Positions 32,705 to 42,672 are shown, counted from the stretch's first letter. The stretch is DNA of 64,000 nt from Rhodobacteraceae bacterium Alg231-04 (GCA_900143635.1 FREY01000003.1:248001-312000), one strand, 5' to 3'. Made by a program: numbers and translations. The notes: a model not told the origin generated them from the letters alone.

Positions 32705-33711
32705 ACCGCTTTTCCTTTGAAGAGGCCCGTGGGCTTGAACAACAGGACGACCACGAGGATCATGAAGGAGACGGCGAATTTGTAGTCCGTACTCAACAGC
32801 TGGGCGAGGCCCTCAGGCCCCATGCCCTCGGGCATCAGATAGATCAGCACCTTTTTCCAGGCATATGTCACCAGCACCTCGGAGAAGGCGATCACAAAGC
32901 CGCCAGCAATAGCGCCCAGTGGATTGCCGAGGCCGCCAACGATGGCAGCGGCAAAGATCGGCAGCAAAAGCTGGAAATAGGTGAAGGGTTTGAAGGACTT
33001 GTCCAGCCCGTAGAGCACGCCTGCGATGGTCGCCAATGCGGCCACGATCAGCCAGGTGATCATCACAACACGGTCGGGGTTGATGCCGGACAGCAATGCC
33101 AGATCCTCGTTATCGGAGTAGGCGCGCATCGATTTGCCGGTGCGGGTCTTGTTAAGGAACCAGAACAGGACTGCCACCACCAGAATGGCGGTCACCACGG
33201 TGATGCCCTGGCTGGTCTTGATCGCCAGACCTTCGTTCAGACCCGTCATCTCTTTGAAGGCGCGGGCCTTGATGATGAAACGCTCACCATCGGCAAAGCG
33301 CTGGTTGCCGGGGCCGATGATGAAACGCACCAGACCGTTCATGATGAACATCACACCCAGTGATACCATCACCATGACCACCGGTTTTACCCGCTGCTGG
33401 CGGTAGAAACGATAGACGGTGCGGTCGGTGAACAGCACCAGCGCCATGGTGCCCAGAATACCGAAGGGCAGGGCGAGCAGGGCCGTCGGCAACACGCCGA
33501 AGCTAACCCCCATCGACTGGAACATCCATGTCACCAGAATGGTGCACATGGTGCCAAAGGCCATGGTGTCGCCATGGGCAAAGTTAGAGAACCGCAGAAT
33601 GCCGTAGATCAGCGTCACGCCAAGCGCGCCAAGCGCCAGCTGGCTGCCATAGGCGGTTGCGGGAATAAGGACGAAGTTTGTAAGTGCCACCAGGGCGTTG
33701 AGGATATCCAT
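32701..33711 (-). CDS. livH: Branched-chain amino acid ABC transporter permease LivH
   Basis: The roughly 336-residue permease has eight or more hydrophobic helices and the EAA-type loop MRAYSDNEDLALLSGINPDRV. I use the ATG at 33711; a TTG at 33714 would add one residue. It forms the membrane channel with LivM. The start lies just after the livF stop, indicating translational coupling. Confidence 0.92.
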   Translation of the reverse strand: MDILNALVALTNFVLIPATAYGSQLALGALGVTLIYGILRFSNFAHGDTMAFGTMCTILVTWMFQSMGVSFGVLPTALLALPFGILGTMALVLFTDRTVYRFYRQQRVKPVVMVMVSLGVMFIMNGLVRFIIGPGNQRFADGERFIIKARAFKEMTGLNEGLAIKTSQGITVVTAILVVAVLFWFLNKTRTGKSMRAYSDNEDLALLSGINPDRVVMITWLIVAALATIAGVLYGLDKSFKPFTYFQLLLPIFAAAIVGGLGNPLGAIAGGFVIAFSEVLVTYAWKKVLIYLMPEGMGPEGLAQLLSTDYKFAVSFMILVVVLLFKPTGLFKGKAV

Positions 33712-33714
33712 CAA

Positions 33715-34428
33715 TCAGCCCCCCAAAAACGATTGGCGCACTTCGGGATCGGCCAGCAGCTCTTTGCCGGTGCCGGTATGGCCATTGGCCCCCTGCACAA
33801 GCACATAGCCTCTGTCCGCGATCTCAAGCGCTTGTTTGGCGTTCTGTTCAACCATCAGGATCGGTAGGCCCGTCCGGGCGACCTCGATGATGCGATCAAA
33901 CAGTTCATCCATGACGATGGGGGATACACCCGCTGTGGGTTCGTCCAGCATCAAGACCTTGGGCTGGGTCATCAGCGCCCGGCCAACGGCAACCTGCTGG
34001 CGCTGACCACCGGAGAGTTCACCCGCCGCCTGATTGCGCTTGTCGCGCAGGATCGGGAACAGGTCATAGATCTGCTCCATGGTCGGGCGGATGTCGTCGG
34101 TGCGGATGAACGCGCCCATCTCGAGGTTTTCCTCGACCGTCATCGAGGTAAAGATATTGCTGGTCTGGGGTACAAAACCCATGCCCTTGACCACGCGGTC
34201 CTGCGGGGAAAGCGCGGTGATATCCTCGCCGTCCAGCCGGACGGAACCGGAGCGCACGTTGAGCATGCCAAAGACAGCCTTCATGGCGGTGGATTTACCG
34301 GCACCGTTGGGGCCGACGATAACGGCGATTTCGCCGGGGTTCACGGCGATGGTACAGTCATGCAGGATATCCGGCCCGTTGCCGTATCCGCCTGTCATGT
34401 TTTCGCCGATCAAAAATGGTTCAGACAT
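33715..34428 (-). CDS. livF: Branched-chain amino acid ABC transporter ATPase LivF
   Basis: The 237-residue ATPase shows Walker A GPNGAGKSTAMK, signature LSGGQRQQVAVGRAL, Walker B VLMLDEPTAGVSP and a VEQNA switch region. It pairs with LivG to energise uptake. It lies 50 bases after livG in the same direction. Confidence 0.93.
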   Translation of the reverse strand: MSEPFLIGENMTGGYGNGPDILHDCTIAVNPGEIAVIVGPNGAGKSTAMKAVFGMLNVRSGSVRLDGEDITALSPQDRVVKGMGFVPQTSNIFTSMTVEENLEMGAFIRTDDIRPTMEQIYDLFPILRDKRNQAAGELSGGQRQQVAVGRALMTQPKVLMLDEPTAGVSPIVMDELFDRIIEVARTGLPILMVEQNAKQALEIADRGYVLVQGANGHTGTGKELLADPEVRQSFLGG

Positions 34429-34478
34429 TCATGTCCTCCGTGCCCTGCGGAAGTGCCGCGGGCGGTCGATGCTGGGGG

Positions 34479-35264
34479 TCAAACCTTGGCCAGCTGATCT
34501 TTGTTTTTCAGACCGGTGCCGAGATAGGCTTCGATCACCTGCTCGTTGGCCTTAATCTCGTCCAGGGTGCCCTGAGCCAGAACCTTGCCTTCGGCCATGC
34601 AGATCACCGGGTCGCAGATGCGGCCGATGAATTCCATGTCATGCTCGATCACCACAAAGGTATAGCCGCGCTCCTCGTTGAGGCGCTTGATGGCATCGGC
34701 AATGGTATAGAGCAGGGTTCGGTTCACGCCGGCGCCAACCTCGTCCAGAAAGACGATCTTGGCATCCACCATCATGGTGCGGCCCAGCTCCAGCAGCTTT
34801 TTCTGACCGCCCGAAACCTGACCTGCGCGCAGGTCAGCGATATGGCTGATGGTCAGGAACTCCAGCACCTCATCGGCCTTGGCCCTGAGCGCGCGTTCCT
34901 CGTCGGCGATACGCTTGCGGCCAAACCAGGTGTTCCACAGCGCCTCACCCGATTGGCCACCCGGAACCATCATCAGGTTCTCGCGGCAGGTCATCGAGGA
35001 AAACTCATGCGCGACCTGAAAGGTGCGCAGCAGCCCTTTGTGGAACAATGTGTGCGGCGGCAGGCCGGTGATGTCTTCCCCGTCCATGGTGACCTTCCCG
35101 GAGGTCGGAGGAAGGACCCCGGCGATCACATTGAACAAAGTGGTCTTGCCGGCACCGTTCGGGCCGATCAGACCGGTAATAGAGCCCTTGGCTATCTCCA
35201 GTGTGGAGCCATCCACAGCATGGAATCCGCCGAAGTGCTTATGCACGTCTTCAACGACGATCAT
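34479..35264 (-). CDS. livG: Branched-chain amino acid ABC transporter ATPase LivG
   Basis: The 261-residue ATPase has Walker A GPNGAGKTTLFN, a VSGGQKKLLELGR signature, Walker B IVFLDEVGAGVN and H-loop VVIEHDMEF. The Walker B proline-threonine usual in LDEP(T) is replaced by VG (LDEVGAGVN), seen in some members. It follows livK across a strong hairpin. Confidence 0.92.
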   Translation of the reverse strand: MIVVEDVHKHFGGFHAVDGSTLEIAKGSITGLIGPNGAGKTTLFNVIAGVLPPTSGKVTMDGEDITGLPPHTLFHKGLLRTFQVAHEFSSMTCRENLMMVPGGQSGEALWNTWFGRKRIADEERALRAKADEVLEFLTISHIADLRAGQVSGGQKKLLELGRTMMVDAKIVFLDEVGAGVNRTLLYTIADAIKRLNEERGYTFVVIEHDMEFIGRICDPVICMAEGKVLAQGTLDEIKANEQVIEAYLGTGLKNKDQLAKV

Positions 35265-35309
35265 TTATTTATCCCCTGGCCACATTTTTGCGGCCCTTTT
35301 TGAATTTGG

Positions 35310-35342
35310 AACAGCCCGGGCAAAACCCGGGCTGTTCTTGTT
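35310..35342 (-). promoter_or_regulatory. Hairpin between livK and livG (processing/attenuation element)
   Basis: AACAGCCCGGG pairs perfectly with CCCGGGCTGTT around CAAAA. In the transcribed (minus) direction no T-run follows, so it probably stabilises the livK mRNA end rather than fully terminating. It would give more binding protein than membrane components. Confidence 0.6.
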
Positions 35343-35362
35343 TTAACGCTGTGCGTTGCAGA

Positions 35363-36547
35363 TCAACGGAAGCGGACGGTGGTCATCTTGCCGTCGATCA
35401 CTTCGATCTCACGGAAGGAGCCTGCGCTCTCACCGGGTTCGATCAGCTCAACGCCAGTCGCGCCCTGATAGTCGATCTCACCGCCGTTTGCGAGGATCTC
35501 AAGCGCCTTGCCCAGCTCACCCGGATTAATCTTTTCACCCGGGGCATTTGCGACATCCATGACCTTGCTGCCATAGTCGCCCGGCTTGTTGGAACCGGCC
35601 GCCTGCATGGACAGCATCAGCAGGGCTGCTGCGTCATATGATTCGGAGGAGAAGGCAGAAGAGCCGTCAAAGCCTTTTGCGGTTGCGATCTCCTGGAAGA
35701 TGCCCGCACCTTCGCTGTCGGACCCGGCGATGGTGCCGAAGGAGCCGTCCAGATCGGGGCCAACGTTCTGCGGCAGCGAGTCACCGATCATGCCATTGGG
35801 CAGACCAAAGATATCAAAGGCACCGGAATCCAGCGACCCCTGGATCACACCCAGACCGCCCTGATCAAGATAACCGGCGACAACCAGAAGGTCACCACCA
35901 GCAGAGGCCAGCGCGCCGACTTCGGCGGAATAGTCGCCTTTGCCGTCTTCATGCGCCGAAACGATGGTCACTTCACCGCCCAACTCTTTGAACGAGGTGG
36001 CAATCGCATCCGACTGGCCTTTGCCAAAGTCGTTGTTGGTATAGGTGATGGCGATCGAGTTGATGCCGCGTTCCTGCAGGATCTGCGCCAGAACCGCGCC
36101 TTCACGTGCATCCGACGGGGCGGTGCGGAAGAACAGGCCTTTGTCGTCCACAGTCGACAGACCGGGCGAGGTGGCGGAGGGAGAGATCATGACCATGCCG
36201 TTGGGCACGGCGACGTTCTGCAGAACCGCGCCGGTCACGCCGGAACAGTCGGCGCCAACGATGCCGCTGACCTTGTCCGAGGTGATCATCTTGTCTGCCA
36301 CGGCAGTTGCTGCGCCCGCGTCAACGCAGGTGCTGTCGCCGCGTACGCTTTCGATCATCTGGCCGCCCAGAATGCCGCCAGCTGTGTTGACTTCTTCCAT
36401 CGCCAGCTCGGCGCCGGCCGCCATGGTCGGGGTCAGCGATTCAATCGGGCCGGTGAAGCCAAAGATAACACCCAGTTTCACGGTCTCGGACTGCGCCATG
36501 CCCGCGGTCAGTGCAACGGCAGCGGTGGCCATCAGCAGTTTTTTCAT
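35363..36547 (-). CDS. livK: Branched-chain amino acid ABC transporter substrate-binding protein
   Basis: The 394-residue periplasmic protein has a signal peptide (LLMATAAVALTAGMAQS) and the type I binding fold, with VKLGVIFGFTGPIESLTP at the start and later GVTGAVLQN and NDFGKGQSDA segments of the Leu/Ile/Val-binding family. It delivers ligand to LivHM. Whether the ligand is a branched-chain amino acid, another amino acid or an amide is not determined; family members vary. Confidence 0.9.
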   Translation of the reverse strand: MKKLLMATAAVALTAGMAQSETVKLGVIFGFTGPIESLTPTMAAGAELAMEEVNTAGGILGGQMIESVRGDSTCVDAGAATAVADKMITSDKVSGIVGADCSGVTGAVLQNVAVPNGMVMISPSATSPGLSTVDDKGLFFRTAPSDAREGAVLAQILQERGINSIAITYTNNDFGKGQSDAIATSFKELGGEVTIVSAHEDGKGDYSAEVGALASAGGDLLVVAGYLDQGGLGVIQGSLDSGAFDIFGLPNGMIGDSLPQNVGPDLDGSFGTIAGSDSEGAGIFQEIATAKGFDGSSAFSSESYDAAALLMLSMQAAGSNKPGDYGSKVMDVANAPGEKINPGELGKALEILANGGEIDYQGATGVELIEPGESAGSFREIEVIDGKMTTVRFR

Positions 36548-36736
36548 TTTTGTACTCCCAAGAATTGGTGGAACATTTTCTGTCCAGCCAAAATCCTAGG
36601 CGGGCCAGATGCAAAAGAAAAGAGCAGAGTGTAAACCAGCCGTGGCATTGACGCTGTTCTTATCCTTACGCAAATCGTGACTGGCTATTCTGCGCCGACT
36701 TTCTACAGTTACCAAAGGAATACCGGGAGATACGCA

Positions 36737-37825
36737 ATGTTCCTGCGCCTTGCATTCATTTTGGCACTGCTCGCCCCGCCTGCTGTTTGCGACACTTTGG
36801 ACAGCAGTTACGGCGCGTTGCGCCTGACAAAAATTGCCCAAGGGTTCGATGTCCCATGGGCGATCGGCTTTTTACCGGGGGGCGGCTTTCTGGTTACCGA
36901 GCGCGACGGGGCGCTGATCCATGTGGCGGATGGCGTAATGACGCGCCTCAAAGGCCTGCCGCGAGTCGCCGCCGAGGGGCAGGGCGGCTTGCTGGATGTG
37001 CTGGTTCCCCGCGATTTTGCCAGCTCGCGCGTCCTGTTCCTAAGTTTTTCAAAACGTCAGGGGCGCGGCGCGGGCACCGCGGTGGCGCGGGCGGTCTGGC
37101 CGCCCAACAGCCCGCGGCTGGAGCAAGTGAGCGTGATATTCGAGGCCGCCCCGTCCTCCTCAACCGGGCGGCATTTCGGCTCCCGTCTGGCCGAGGCACC
37201 GGATGGCACCTTGTTTGTCAGCCTCGGGGAACGCGGCCAGCGTGACAGCGCCCAGAACCTCGGGTTGCAGCAAGGGTCCATCATCCGGATCAACCGGGAT
37301 GGATCGGTTCCGGCGGACAATCCCTTTGTCAGTACTCCCGGTGCCAAGCCGGAGATCTGGAGCTATGGCCACCGCAACCCGCAGGGCATGGGGTTCGACG
37401 CCCAGGGCCGCCTTTGGGCGGTGGAACATGGCGCCAAGGGCGGCGACGAGGTGAACCTGATCCAAAGGGGCCGCAATTATGGCTGGCCGGTGATTTCCTA
37501 CGGAACCCACTATTCCGGGCGCAAGATCGGCGAAGGCCAGACCAGACAGGGAATGGAGCAGCCGCGCCACTTCTGGGATCCTTCCATCGCGCCCTCGGGG
37601 CTGATGGTCTATTCAGGCAAGCTCTGGCCCGAATGGCGCGGACATATCTTTGTCGGATCGCTGAAGTTTGATTATATTTCAAGGCTGTCCGGCGCCCCAT
37701 TGATGGAACGCGAGAAGCTAGAAGGGCCACAAACCGGCCGCATCCGGGATCTGCGCGAAGCGCCAGATGGCAGTATCTGGTTTGCCTCCGAGACAGACGG
37801 AGCAATCTACCGTCTGTCCCGATGA
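36737..37825 (+). CDS. PQQ-dependent aldose sugar dehydrogenase-like protein (GSDH/YliI family)
   Basis: The ATG at 36737 follows GGGAGAT; it gives a 362-residue protein with a signal peptide (LAFILALLAPPAVC). The mature part is a six-bladed beta-propeller of the soluble glucose/sorbosone dehydrogenase family: FDVPWAIGFLPGGGFLVTER, then HFGSRLAEAPDGTLFVSLGERG, then YGHRNPQGMGFD, and EVNLIQRGRNYGWP. These are typical PQQ/calcium-binding blades. It probably oxidises sugars in the periplasm if PQQ is available; no pqq genes are in the window. It is convergent with the GlxA-type regulator. Confidence 0.85.
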   Translation: MFLRLAFILALLAPPAVCDTLDSSYGALRLTKIAQGFDVPWAIGFLPGGGFLVTERDGALIHVADGVMTRLKGLPRVAAEGQGGLLDVLVPRDFASSRVLFLSFSKRQGRGAGTAVARAVWPPNSPRLEQVSVIFEAAPSSSTGRHFGSRLAEAPDGTLFVSLGERGQRDSAQNLGLQQGSIIRINRDGSVPADNPFVSTPGAKPEIWSYGHRNPQGMGFDAQGRLWAVEHGAKGGDEVNLIQRGRNYGWPVISYGTHYSGRKIGEGQTRQGMEQPRHFWDPSIAPSGLMVYSGKLWPEWRGHIFVGSLKFDYISRLSGAPLMEREKLEGPQTGRIRDLREAPDGSIWFASETDGAIYRLSR

Positions 37826-37829
37826 TCGG

Positions 37830-38834
37830 TCAGAATGACAGTCGCGCGGCCTGACTGCCGCGCTCGCGATAAGGCGTGGTGTCATAATGGGCGCGGTAGC
37901 ATTTTGAGAAATGCGACGGCGAGGCAAAGCCGCAGGCCAGTGCCACGTTGATCACGCTCATATCGGTCTGCATCAGCAGGTTGCGCGCCTTTTGCAGACG
38001 CAGCTCCATATAGTAACGCTTGGGACTGCGGTTCAGATAGCGGCGGAACAGACGTTCCAACTGGCGGGTCGACATGCCCACATCTTTTGCCAGCACTGAG
38101 GGGCTGATCGGCTCTTCGATATTGGCTTCCATCATCTGGATCACCATCGACAGTTTGGGATGGCGCACGCCGATGCGGGTCGGCACGGATAGGCGCTGGG
38201 TATCCTGATCGGTGCGGATCGAAGAATAGATCTGCTGGTCTGCAACCAGATTGGCCATCTCTTCGCCCTGGTCATCGGCGATCAGCTTTAGCATCAGATC
38301 GATTGAAGAGGTGCCGCCGGCGGTGGTCATCCTGTTGCCGTCAATGGTGAAGACCGACTTTGTCAGCTCAACCTCATCGAACTCTTCGGCGAAACTATCG
38401 GCGTTTTCCCAGTGGATCGTCGCCTTTTTACCGTCCAGCAGCCCGGCCTTGGCCATCACATAGCCGGCCGTGCACAGGCCGCCAATGGTCAGCCCCTTGC
38501 GCGCTTCGCGGCGCAGCCAGCCCAGCATCTTCTTGGACGTCACCTTTTGCACGTCGATGCCGGAGACAAGGAAGATCACATCATCGCGCTGCAATTCCGC
38601 GAGGCTCCCATCGACATTGAAGGTGGTGCCGGCGGAACAGGTGACCGGCCCGCCATCCTCGCTCAGCATGGTCCAGGAATAGACATCCTTGCCGGACATG
38701 CGATTGGCAATGCGCAGACACTCCAGAGACGACGCAAAAGATAACAAAGTAAAGTTTTCCAGCAGCACATAGACGTAACGTTTGGGCTTGCTGGCAATGG
38801 GCTGTGCCCCGCCAATCTGGCGTTGATCTGCCAT
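37830..38834 (-). CDS. GlxA-family AraC-type transcription regulator
   Basis: I use the ATG at 38834, preceded by AAGGGAG at about 11 bases; it gives 334 residues. The N-terminal half is a DJ-1/PfpI-like domain with GGLCTAGYVMAKAGLLDG; the C-terminal half has two AraC helix-turn-helix motifs (LAKDVGMSTRQLERLFRRYL, then VALACGFASPSHFSKCYRAHY). Relatives regulate catabolism of quaternary amines, arginine or other nitrogen compounds; the target here is unknown. Confidence 0.85.
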   Translation of the reverse strand: MADQRQIGGAQPIASKPKRYVYVLLENFTLLSFASSLECLRIANRMSGKDVYSWTMLSEDGGPVTCSAGTTFNVDGSLAELQRDDVIFLVSGIDVQKVTSKKMLGWLRREARKGLTIGGLCTAGYVMAKAGLLDGKKATIHWENADSFAEEFDEVELTKSVFTIDGNRMTTAGGTSSIDLMLKLIADDQGEEMANLVADQQIYSSIRTDQDTQRLSVPTRIGVRHPKLSMVIQMMEANIEEPISPSVLAKDVGMSTRQLERLFRRYLNRSPKRYYMELRLQKARNLLMQTDMSVINVALACGFASPSHFSKCYRAHYDTTPYRERGSQAARLSF

Positions 38835-39054
38835 GTGTATTGATACTCCCTTACACGGCCCCGTTGGCAAAAATCGGAGGCGCGATCCACAACCGTGATC
38901 ACAGGAGCGAAGCCGCGTCAAGACTTCGCATTTCGCAACTGGTCTCTCGGGTCGCACTTTTGTATAGAGAGGCAACGAGCGCAAAGGTCAGCGGGTCAAG
39001 TTATGGCCTCAGGATGCTAGCGGTAACATATTTTTAAAGGCGGAGACCAAGGCA

Positions 39055-40425
39055 ATGGGTGAGTGGCAAAAAGCGGACTGGCGCGCGAAACCGCGGGTTC
39101 AGATGCCTGACTATACGGATGCGGACGCGCTGGCAGCCGTCGAGGCACAGTTGTCCAAATATCCGCCGCTGGTCTTTGCAGGCGAGGCCCGCCGCCTGAA
39201 ACAGCAGCTTGGGGCCGCCGGCCGTGGCGAAGCCTTCCTGCTGCAGGGGGGCGATTGCGCCGAAAGCTTTGAACAGTTCAGTGCCGATGGCATTCGCGAC
39301 ACCTTTAAAGTGATGCTGCAGATGGCGATGGTGCTGACCTATGGCGCCAAGGTTCCGGTGCTCAAGGTTGGCCGTATGGCTGGCCAGTTCGCCAAGCCGC
39401 GCAGCGCCCCGACCGAGGTGATCGACGGAGTCGAACTGCCCAGCTACCGGGGTGATATCATCAACGAGCTGGCCTTCACTCCGGAGGCGCGCATTCCCGA
39501 CCCCAATAAAATGCTGCAGGCCTATACGCAGGCGGCGGCAACCGTGAACCTGCTGCGCGCCTTCTCGACCGGTGGTTTTGCCGATATGAGCCGGGTGCAT
39601 TCCTGGACGCTGGGCTTTACCGATGATCAGGAGGTCCAGAAATACTCCGAGATCGCCAGCCGTATTCAGGATGCGATCGACTTTATGGCGGCGGCGGGGA
39701 TCAACTCCGATACGACGCACGAGTTTTCGACGGTGGATTTCTACACCAGCCACGAAGGGCTGCTGCTGGAATATGAAGAATCGCTGACCCGTCTGGATTC
39801 GACCTCCGGCGACTGGGTTGCCGGCTCGGGCCACATGATCTGGATCGGCGACCGCACCCGCCAGCCAGATGGTGCCCATGTTGAATTCTGCCGCGGCGTG
39901 CTGAACCCGATCGGTCTGAAATGCGGCCCCACCACCACCGCCGAAGACCTCAAGGTACTGATGCGCAAACTGAATCCGCAGAACGAAGAGGGCAAGCTGA
40001 CCCTCATCGCGCGCTTCGGTGCCGGCAAGGTCGCAGAGCACCTGCCGCGTCTCATTCAAGCGGTCAAAGAAGAGGGCGCCAATGTCACCTGGGTCTGCGA
40101 CCCGATGCATGGCAACACCATCAAATCGGCCACCGGCTACAAAACCCGGCCCTTTGATTCCGTGCTGGGCGAAGTGCGCGACTTCTTTGCCGTGCATAAG
40201 GCCGAGGGCACCTTTCCCGGCGGTGTGCATTTCGAGATGACCGGCCAGGACGTGACCGAATGCACCGGCGGCGTGCGTGCGGTGACAGAAGAAGACCTGT
40301 CCGACCGCTACCACACGGCCTGCGACCCGCGCCTCAATGCATCTCAGTCGCTGGAACTGGCCTTCCTTGTCGCGGAAGAGCTGACAGATCTGCGTACAGA
40401 GCGTCAAAACCGTCAGGCCGATTAA
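39055..40425 (+). CDS. Class II 3-deoxy-7-phosphoheptulonate (DAHP) synthase
   Basis: This enzyme condenses phosphoenolpyruvate and erythrose 4-phosphate at the entry of the shikimate pathway. The 456-residue protein is of the plant-like class II type, with LLQGGDCAESF (metal cysteine), RVHSWTLGF, and PGGVHFEMTGQDVTECTGG holding the metal histidine and glutamate. It is monocistronic with a terminator. It is consistent with an autotrophic aromatic pathway, with aroQ further along. Confidence 0.93.
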   Translation: MGEWQKADWRAKPRVQMPDYTDADALAAVEAQLSKYPPLVFAGEARRLKQQLGAAGRGEAFLLQGGDCAESFEQFSADGIRDTFKVMLQMAMVLTYGAKVPVLKVGRMAGQFAKPRSAPTEVIDGVELPSYRGDIINELAFTPEARIPDPNKMLQAYTQAAATVNLLRAFSTGGFADMSRVHSWTLGFTDDQEVQKYSEIASRIQDAIDFMAAAGINSDTTHEFSTVDFYTSHEGLLLEYEESLTRLDSTSGDWVAGSGHMIWIGDRTRQPDGAHVEFCRGVLNPIGLKCGPTTTAEDLKVLMRKLNPQNEEGKLTLIARFGAGKVAEHLPRLIQAVKEEGANVTWVCDPMHGNTIKSATGYKTRPFDSVLGEVRDFFAVHKAEGTFPGGVHFEMTGQDVTECTGGVRAVTEEDLSDRYHTACDPRLNASQSLELAFLVAEELTDLRTERQNRQAD

Positions 40426-40451
40426 TCTTTTTGTCCAATCTGAAAAAACTG

Positions 40452-40482
40452 CGCTGGCTTCCTGACCGAAGCCAGCGTTTTG
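40452..40482 (+). terminator. Terminator after DAHP synthase gene
   Basis: CGCTGGCTTC (40452-40461) pairs with GAAGCCAGCG (40468-40477), followed by TTTT. Confidence 0.85.
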
Positions 40483-40534
40483 CGTTTAGCCAGACGCCCC
40501 AATAGGCCAGCCTCACGAGCCAAGGCATACGCCA

Positions 40535-40570
40535 TAAAAAAACGCCCCTGGGGTTCTCCCGGGAGCGTTT
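40535..40570 (-). terminator. Terminator for PAS-protein gene
   Basis: In the minus direction AAACGCTCCCGG pairs imperfectly with a CAGGGGCGTTT half and is followed by a run of T (40542-40536). Confidence 0.7.
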
Positions 40571-40638
40571 AAGTTGCTTCAAGTGCTATGACCAACTCTT
40601 GAAACTTAAGAATTACTTAACAGTTAATGACACTTAGG

Positions 40639-41475
40639 TCAATCCCTGCTGACCACCAGACGCAGATGCGGGGCCTTTTTTGCCGCCCGCCCGCGCGAGG
40701 TGTCCCGGCTCACCCGCTCTGTCGGGGTTTCTGCCTGTTTTCCGTCCGCCTTACGACGCTGACGTTCAACCAATGACCGCGCTTCGTCCAGAACCGACCG
40801 TTCTTCACCAAACCGAGCCTGGGTTTCGGCAAATCCCGGATTGGGCGCATTCACCGGTGTGGCGGCTGGTGTGGCGTCGCTGCTTGCGGCGGCCTCTTGC
40901 GTCGGGGCCACTGTCAGGGCGCGCAATTCGGTGGCGGCGATGCTGAACCGCTGCGAAGAGCGACCCGGATTGCCCTCGGACACAAACACGCCCAGAACAC
41001 GGCTCACTTCGCCAAGGTCGCTGCGCAGCGGCAGCAGAATCATCCGCGCCTCTTGCGATGCATGCAGGCGGGTGCCTTCGGAATTCAGAGTCAGTTCGGC
41101 AATGGCGGGGGCGTCGAACATATGTTCCAGCGCCGCGCTCAGCTCACTGCGGGATCCAGGGGTGAAAAAGGCCGACAAGGGCATGCCGCGCACTTCCATA
41201 CCGGCCATTTCATTCAAGGCCTGGCCGGCCAAACGAAAGCGGGCAATGCCGGGTGCGATACGTTCCAGAATGAACGTCTGGCGCAGAATATTTTCCAACC
41301 CACGCGGGTCAATCTGGCTGCGAAACGGAATTTCGTTACCCTTGCGCAATGCAGACCAATAGGCCTCTGCCTGCCGGATGGGCGACAGCGACTTACCACT
41401 GCGGAAACGGTTCATTGCTATCACTTTGTCCTCACCGGCATTTTGCCCGTTCCGGTTGCGGCCACCAAAAAGCAT
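40639..41475 (-). CDS. PAS_5-family protein of unknown function
   Basis: The ATG at 41475 follows GGAGG by six bases, so I prefer it over an upstream start at 41601; it gives 278 residues. Residues about 28-180 match the alphaproteobacterial PAS-like domain (DUF1388/PAS_5) with AEAYWSALRKGNEIPFRSQIDP and FRLAGQALNEMAGMEVRGMP. The C-terminal 80 residues are disordered and basic. There is no output domain, so a scaffold or sensor role is only a guess. It is divergent from yicC. Confidence 0.75.
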   Translation of the reverse strand: MLFGGRNRNGQNAGEDKVIAMNRFRSGKSLSPIRQAEAYWSALRKGNEIPFRSQIDPRGLENILRQTFILERIAPGIARFRLAGQALNEMAGMEVRGMPLSAFFTPGSRSELSAALEHMFDAPAIAELTLNSEGTRLHASQEARMILLPLRSDLGEVSRVLGVFVSEGNPGRSSQRFSIAATELRALTVAPTQEAAASSDATPAATPVNAPNPGFAETQARFGEERSVLDEARSLVERQRRKADGKQAETPTERVSRDTSRGRAAKKAPHLRLVVSRD

Positions 41476-41754
41476 GTCCAATCCTCCGTCCCATCGGGAT
41501 GCTGCCTGACAAACCCGGCGGACGGTGCCGCTTGGTCGATCTAAAGACAGCGTGGTTACTGTGACGTTAACATGCCATAAAACTAATTCAATTTGGACCA
41601 AATCTTTAATTAATAGTTAACGATCCTTCGGCGTGGGCATTAACCAAGAAAACCAACATCTCCATTTACACGGGGGCCCGGTCTTGCCCTTGTACTTGGG
41701 CACAGCTTGGCATTAGGTGCTTCAAACAGCAGTTATTCTCCGGAGAACTCAGCT
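41476..41754. promoter_or_regulatory. Divergent intergenic region PAS_5 gene / yicC
   Basis: About 280 bases with no gene; contains AT-rich segments (for example near 41575-41625) suitable for promoters of both neighbours. Confidence 0.35.
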
Positions 41755-42651
41755 ATGACCATTCGCTCCATGACCGGTTTCGCATCCGCACAGGGCAGCC
41801 TCGGCGCCCATAGCTGGAGCTGGGAAATGCGCGGCGTCAACGCCAAGGGGCTTGATCTGCGGCTGCGCGTTCCGGATTGGCTGGAAGGCCTTGAAGCCAC
41901 TCTGAAAAAGAGCCTGGGAAAGGCGCTGGCGCGCGGCAACGTCTCTTTGACCCTGCGGGTGTCGCGCAGTGGCGGCGGCGATGGCCAGCTGGAAATCAAC
42001 CCCGAGGGGCTGGTTGCAATCCTCGACGCTCTGGCCGCCGTCGAACAGGAAGCGGGCGACCGGAACATCAATCTGCGCCCGGCCACAGCGGCCGAGGTCC
42101 TGACCCTGCGCGGGGTGCTGGAACAATCCACCACCAGCGATGATCCGGCCCCAGTGGTTAAGGCTTTGAGCAAGGAATTCGAAACACTTGTGGCCGAATT
42201 CGTCCAGATGCGCGAGGCAGAGGGTGCCGCCCTTGCCGCAGTTCTTAACGGCCAGCTGGCCGAAGTTCGCAAGCTGACGGCACAGGCCGCAGATCTGGCC
42301 GAAGCACGCAAAGCCAAGGTTGCAGAGACGCTGAAGGTCAATCTGGCCCGTGTGCTGGACAACAGCGAAGGCGCCGATCCGGACCGCGTGGCGCAGGAGC
42401 TGGCCATTCTCGCCGTGAAGGCCGATGTGACCGAGGAAATCGACCGGCTCTATGCCCATGTGGATGCTGCGGGTGACCTCTTGTCAGCGGGCGGCGCAGT
42501 GGGCCGCAAGCTCGACTTTCTGATGCAGGAGTTCAACCGCGAGGCAAATACCCTGTGTTCCAAGGCGCAGAACACCGGCTTGACGGTGGTCGGGCTGGAG
42601 CTAAAAACGGTGATCGACCAGATGCGCGAACAAGTGCAAAACATTGAATAA
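41755..42651 (+). CDS. yicC: YicC family endoribonuclease-like protein
   Basis: The ATG at 41755 follows CCGGAGAA; it gives 298 residues. The start TIRSMTGFASAQG, WEMRGVNAKGLDLRLR, and the end segment KLDFLMQEFNREANTLCSKAQ are diagnostic for YicC. Members have been reported as RNases. It precedes gmk by 21 bases, a common arrangement. Confidence 0.92.
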   Translation: MTIRSMTGFASAQGSLGAHSWSWEMRGVNAKGLDLRLRVPDWLEGLEATLKKSLGKALARGNVSLTLRVSRSGGGDGQLEINPEGLVAILDALAAVEQEAGDRNINLRPATAAEVLTLRGVLEQSTTSDDPAPVVKALSKEFETLVAEFVQMREAEGAALAAVLNGQLAEVRKLTAQAADLAEARKAKVAETLKVNLARVLDNSEGADPDRVAQELAILAVKADVTEEIDRLYAHVDAAGDLLSAGGAVGRKLDFLMQEFNREANTLCSKAQNTGLTVVGLELKTVIDQMREQVQNIE

Positions 42652-42672
42652 GAAGAAATAGGAGAGCACGGC

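Noticed and set aside
39034-40407. A 457-codon minus-strand open frame over the DAHP synthase gene
   Set aside because: The plus-strand frame has all class II DAHP synthase motifs; the minus frame is histidine/glycine-rich shadow sequence.
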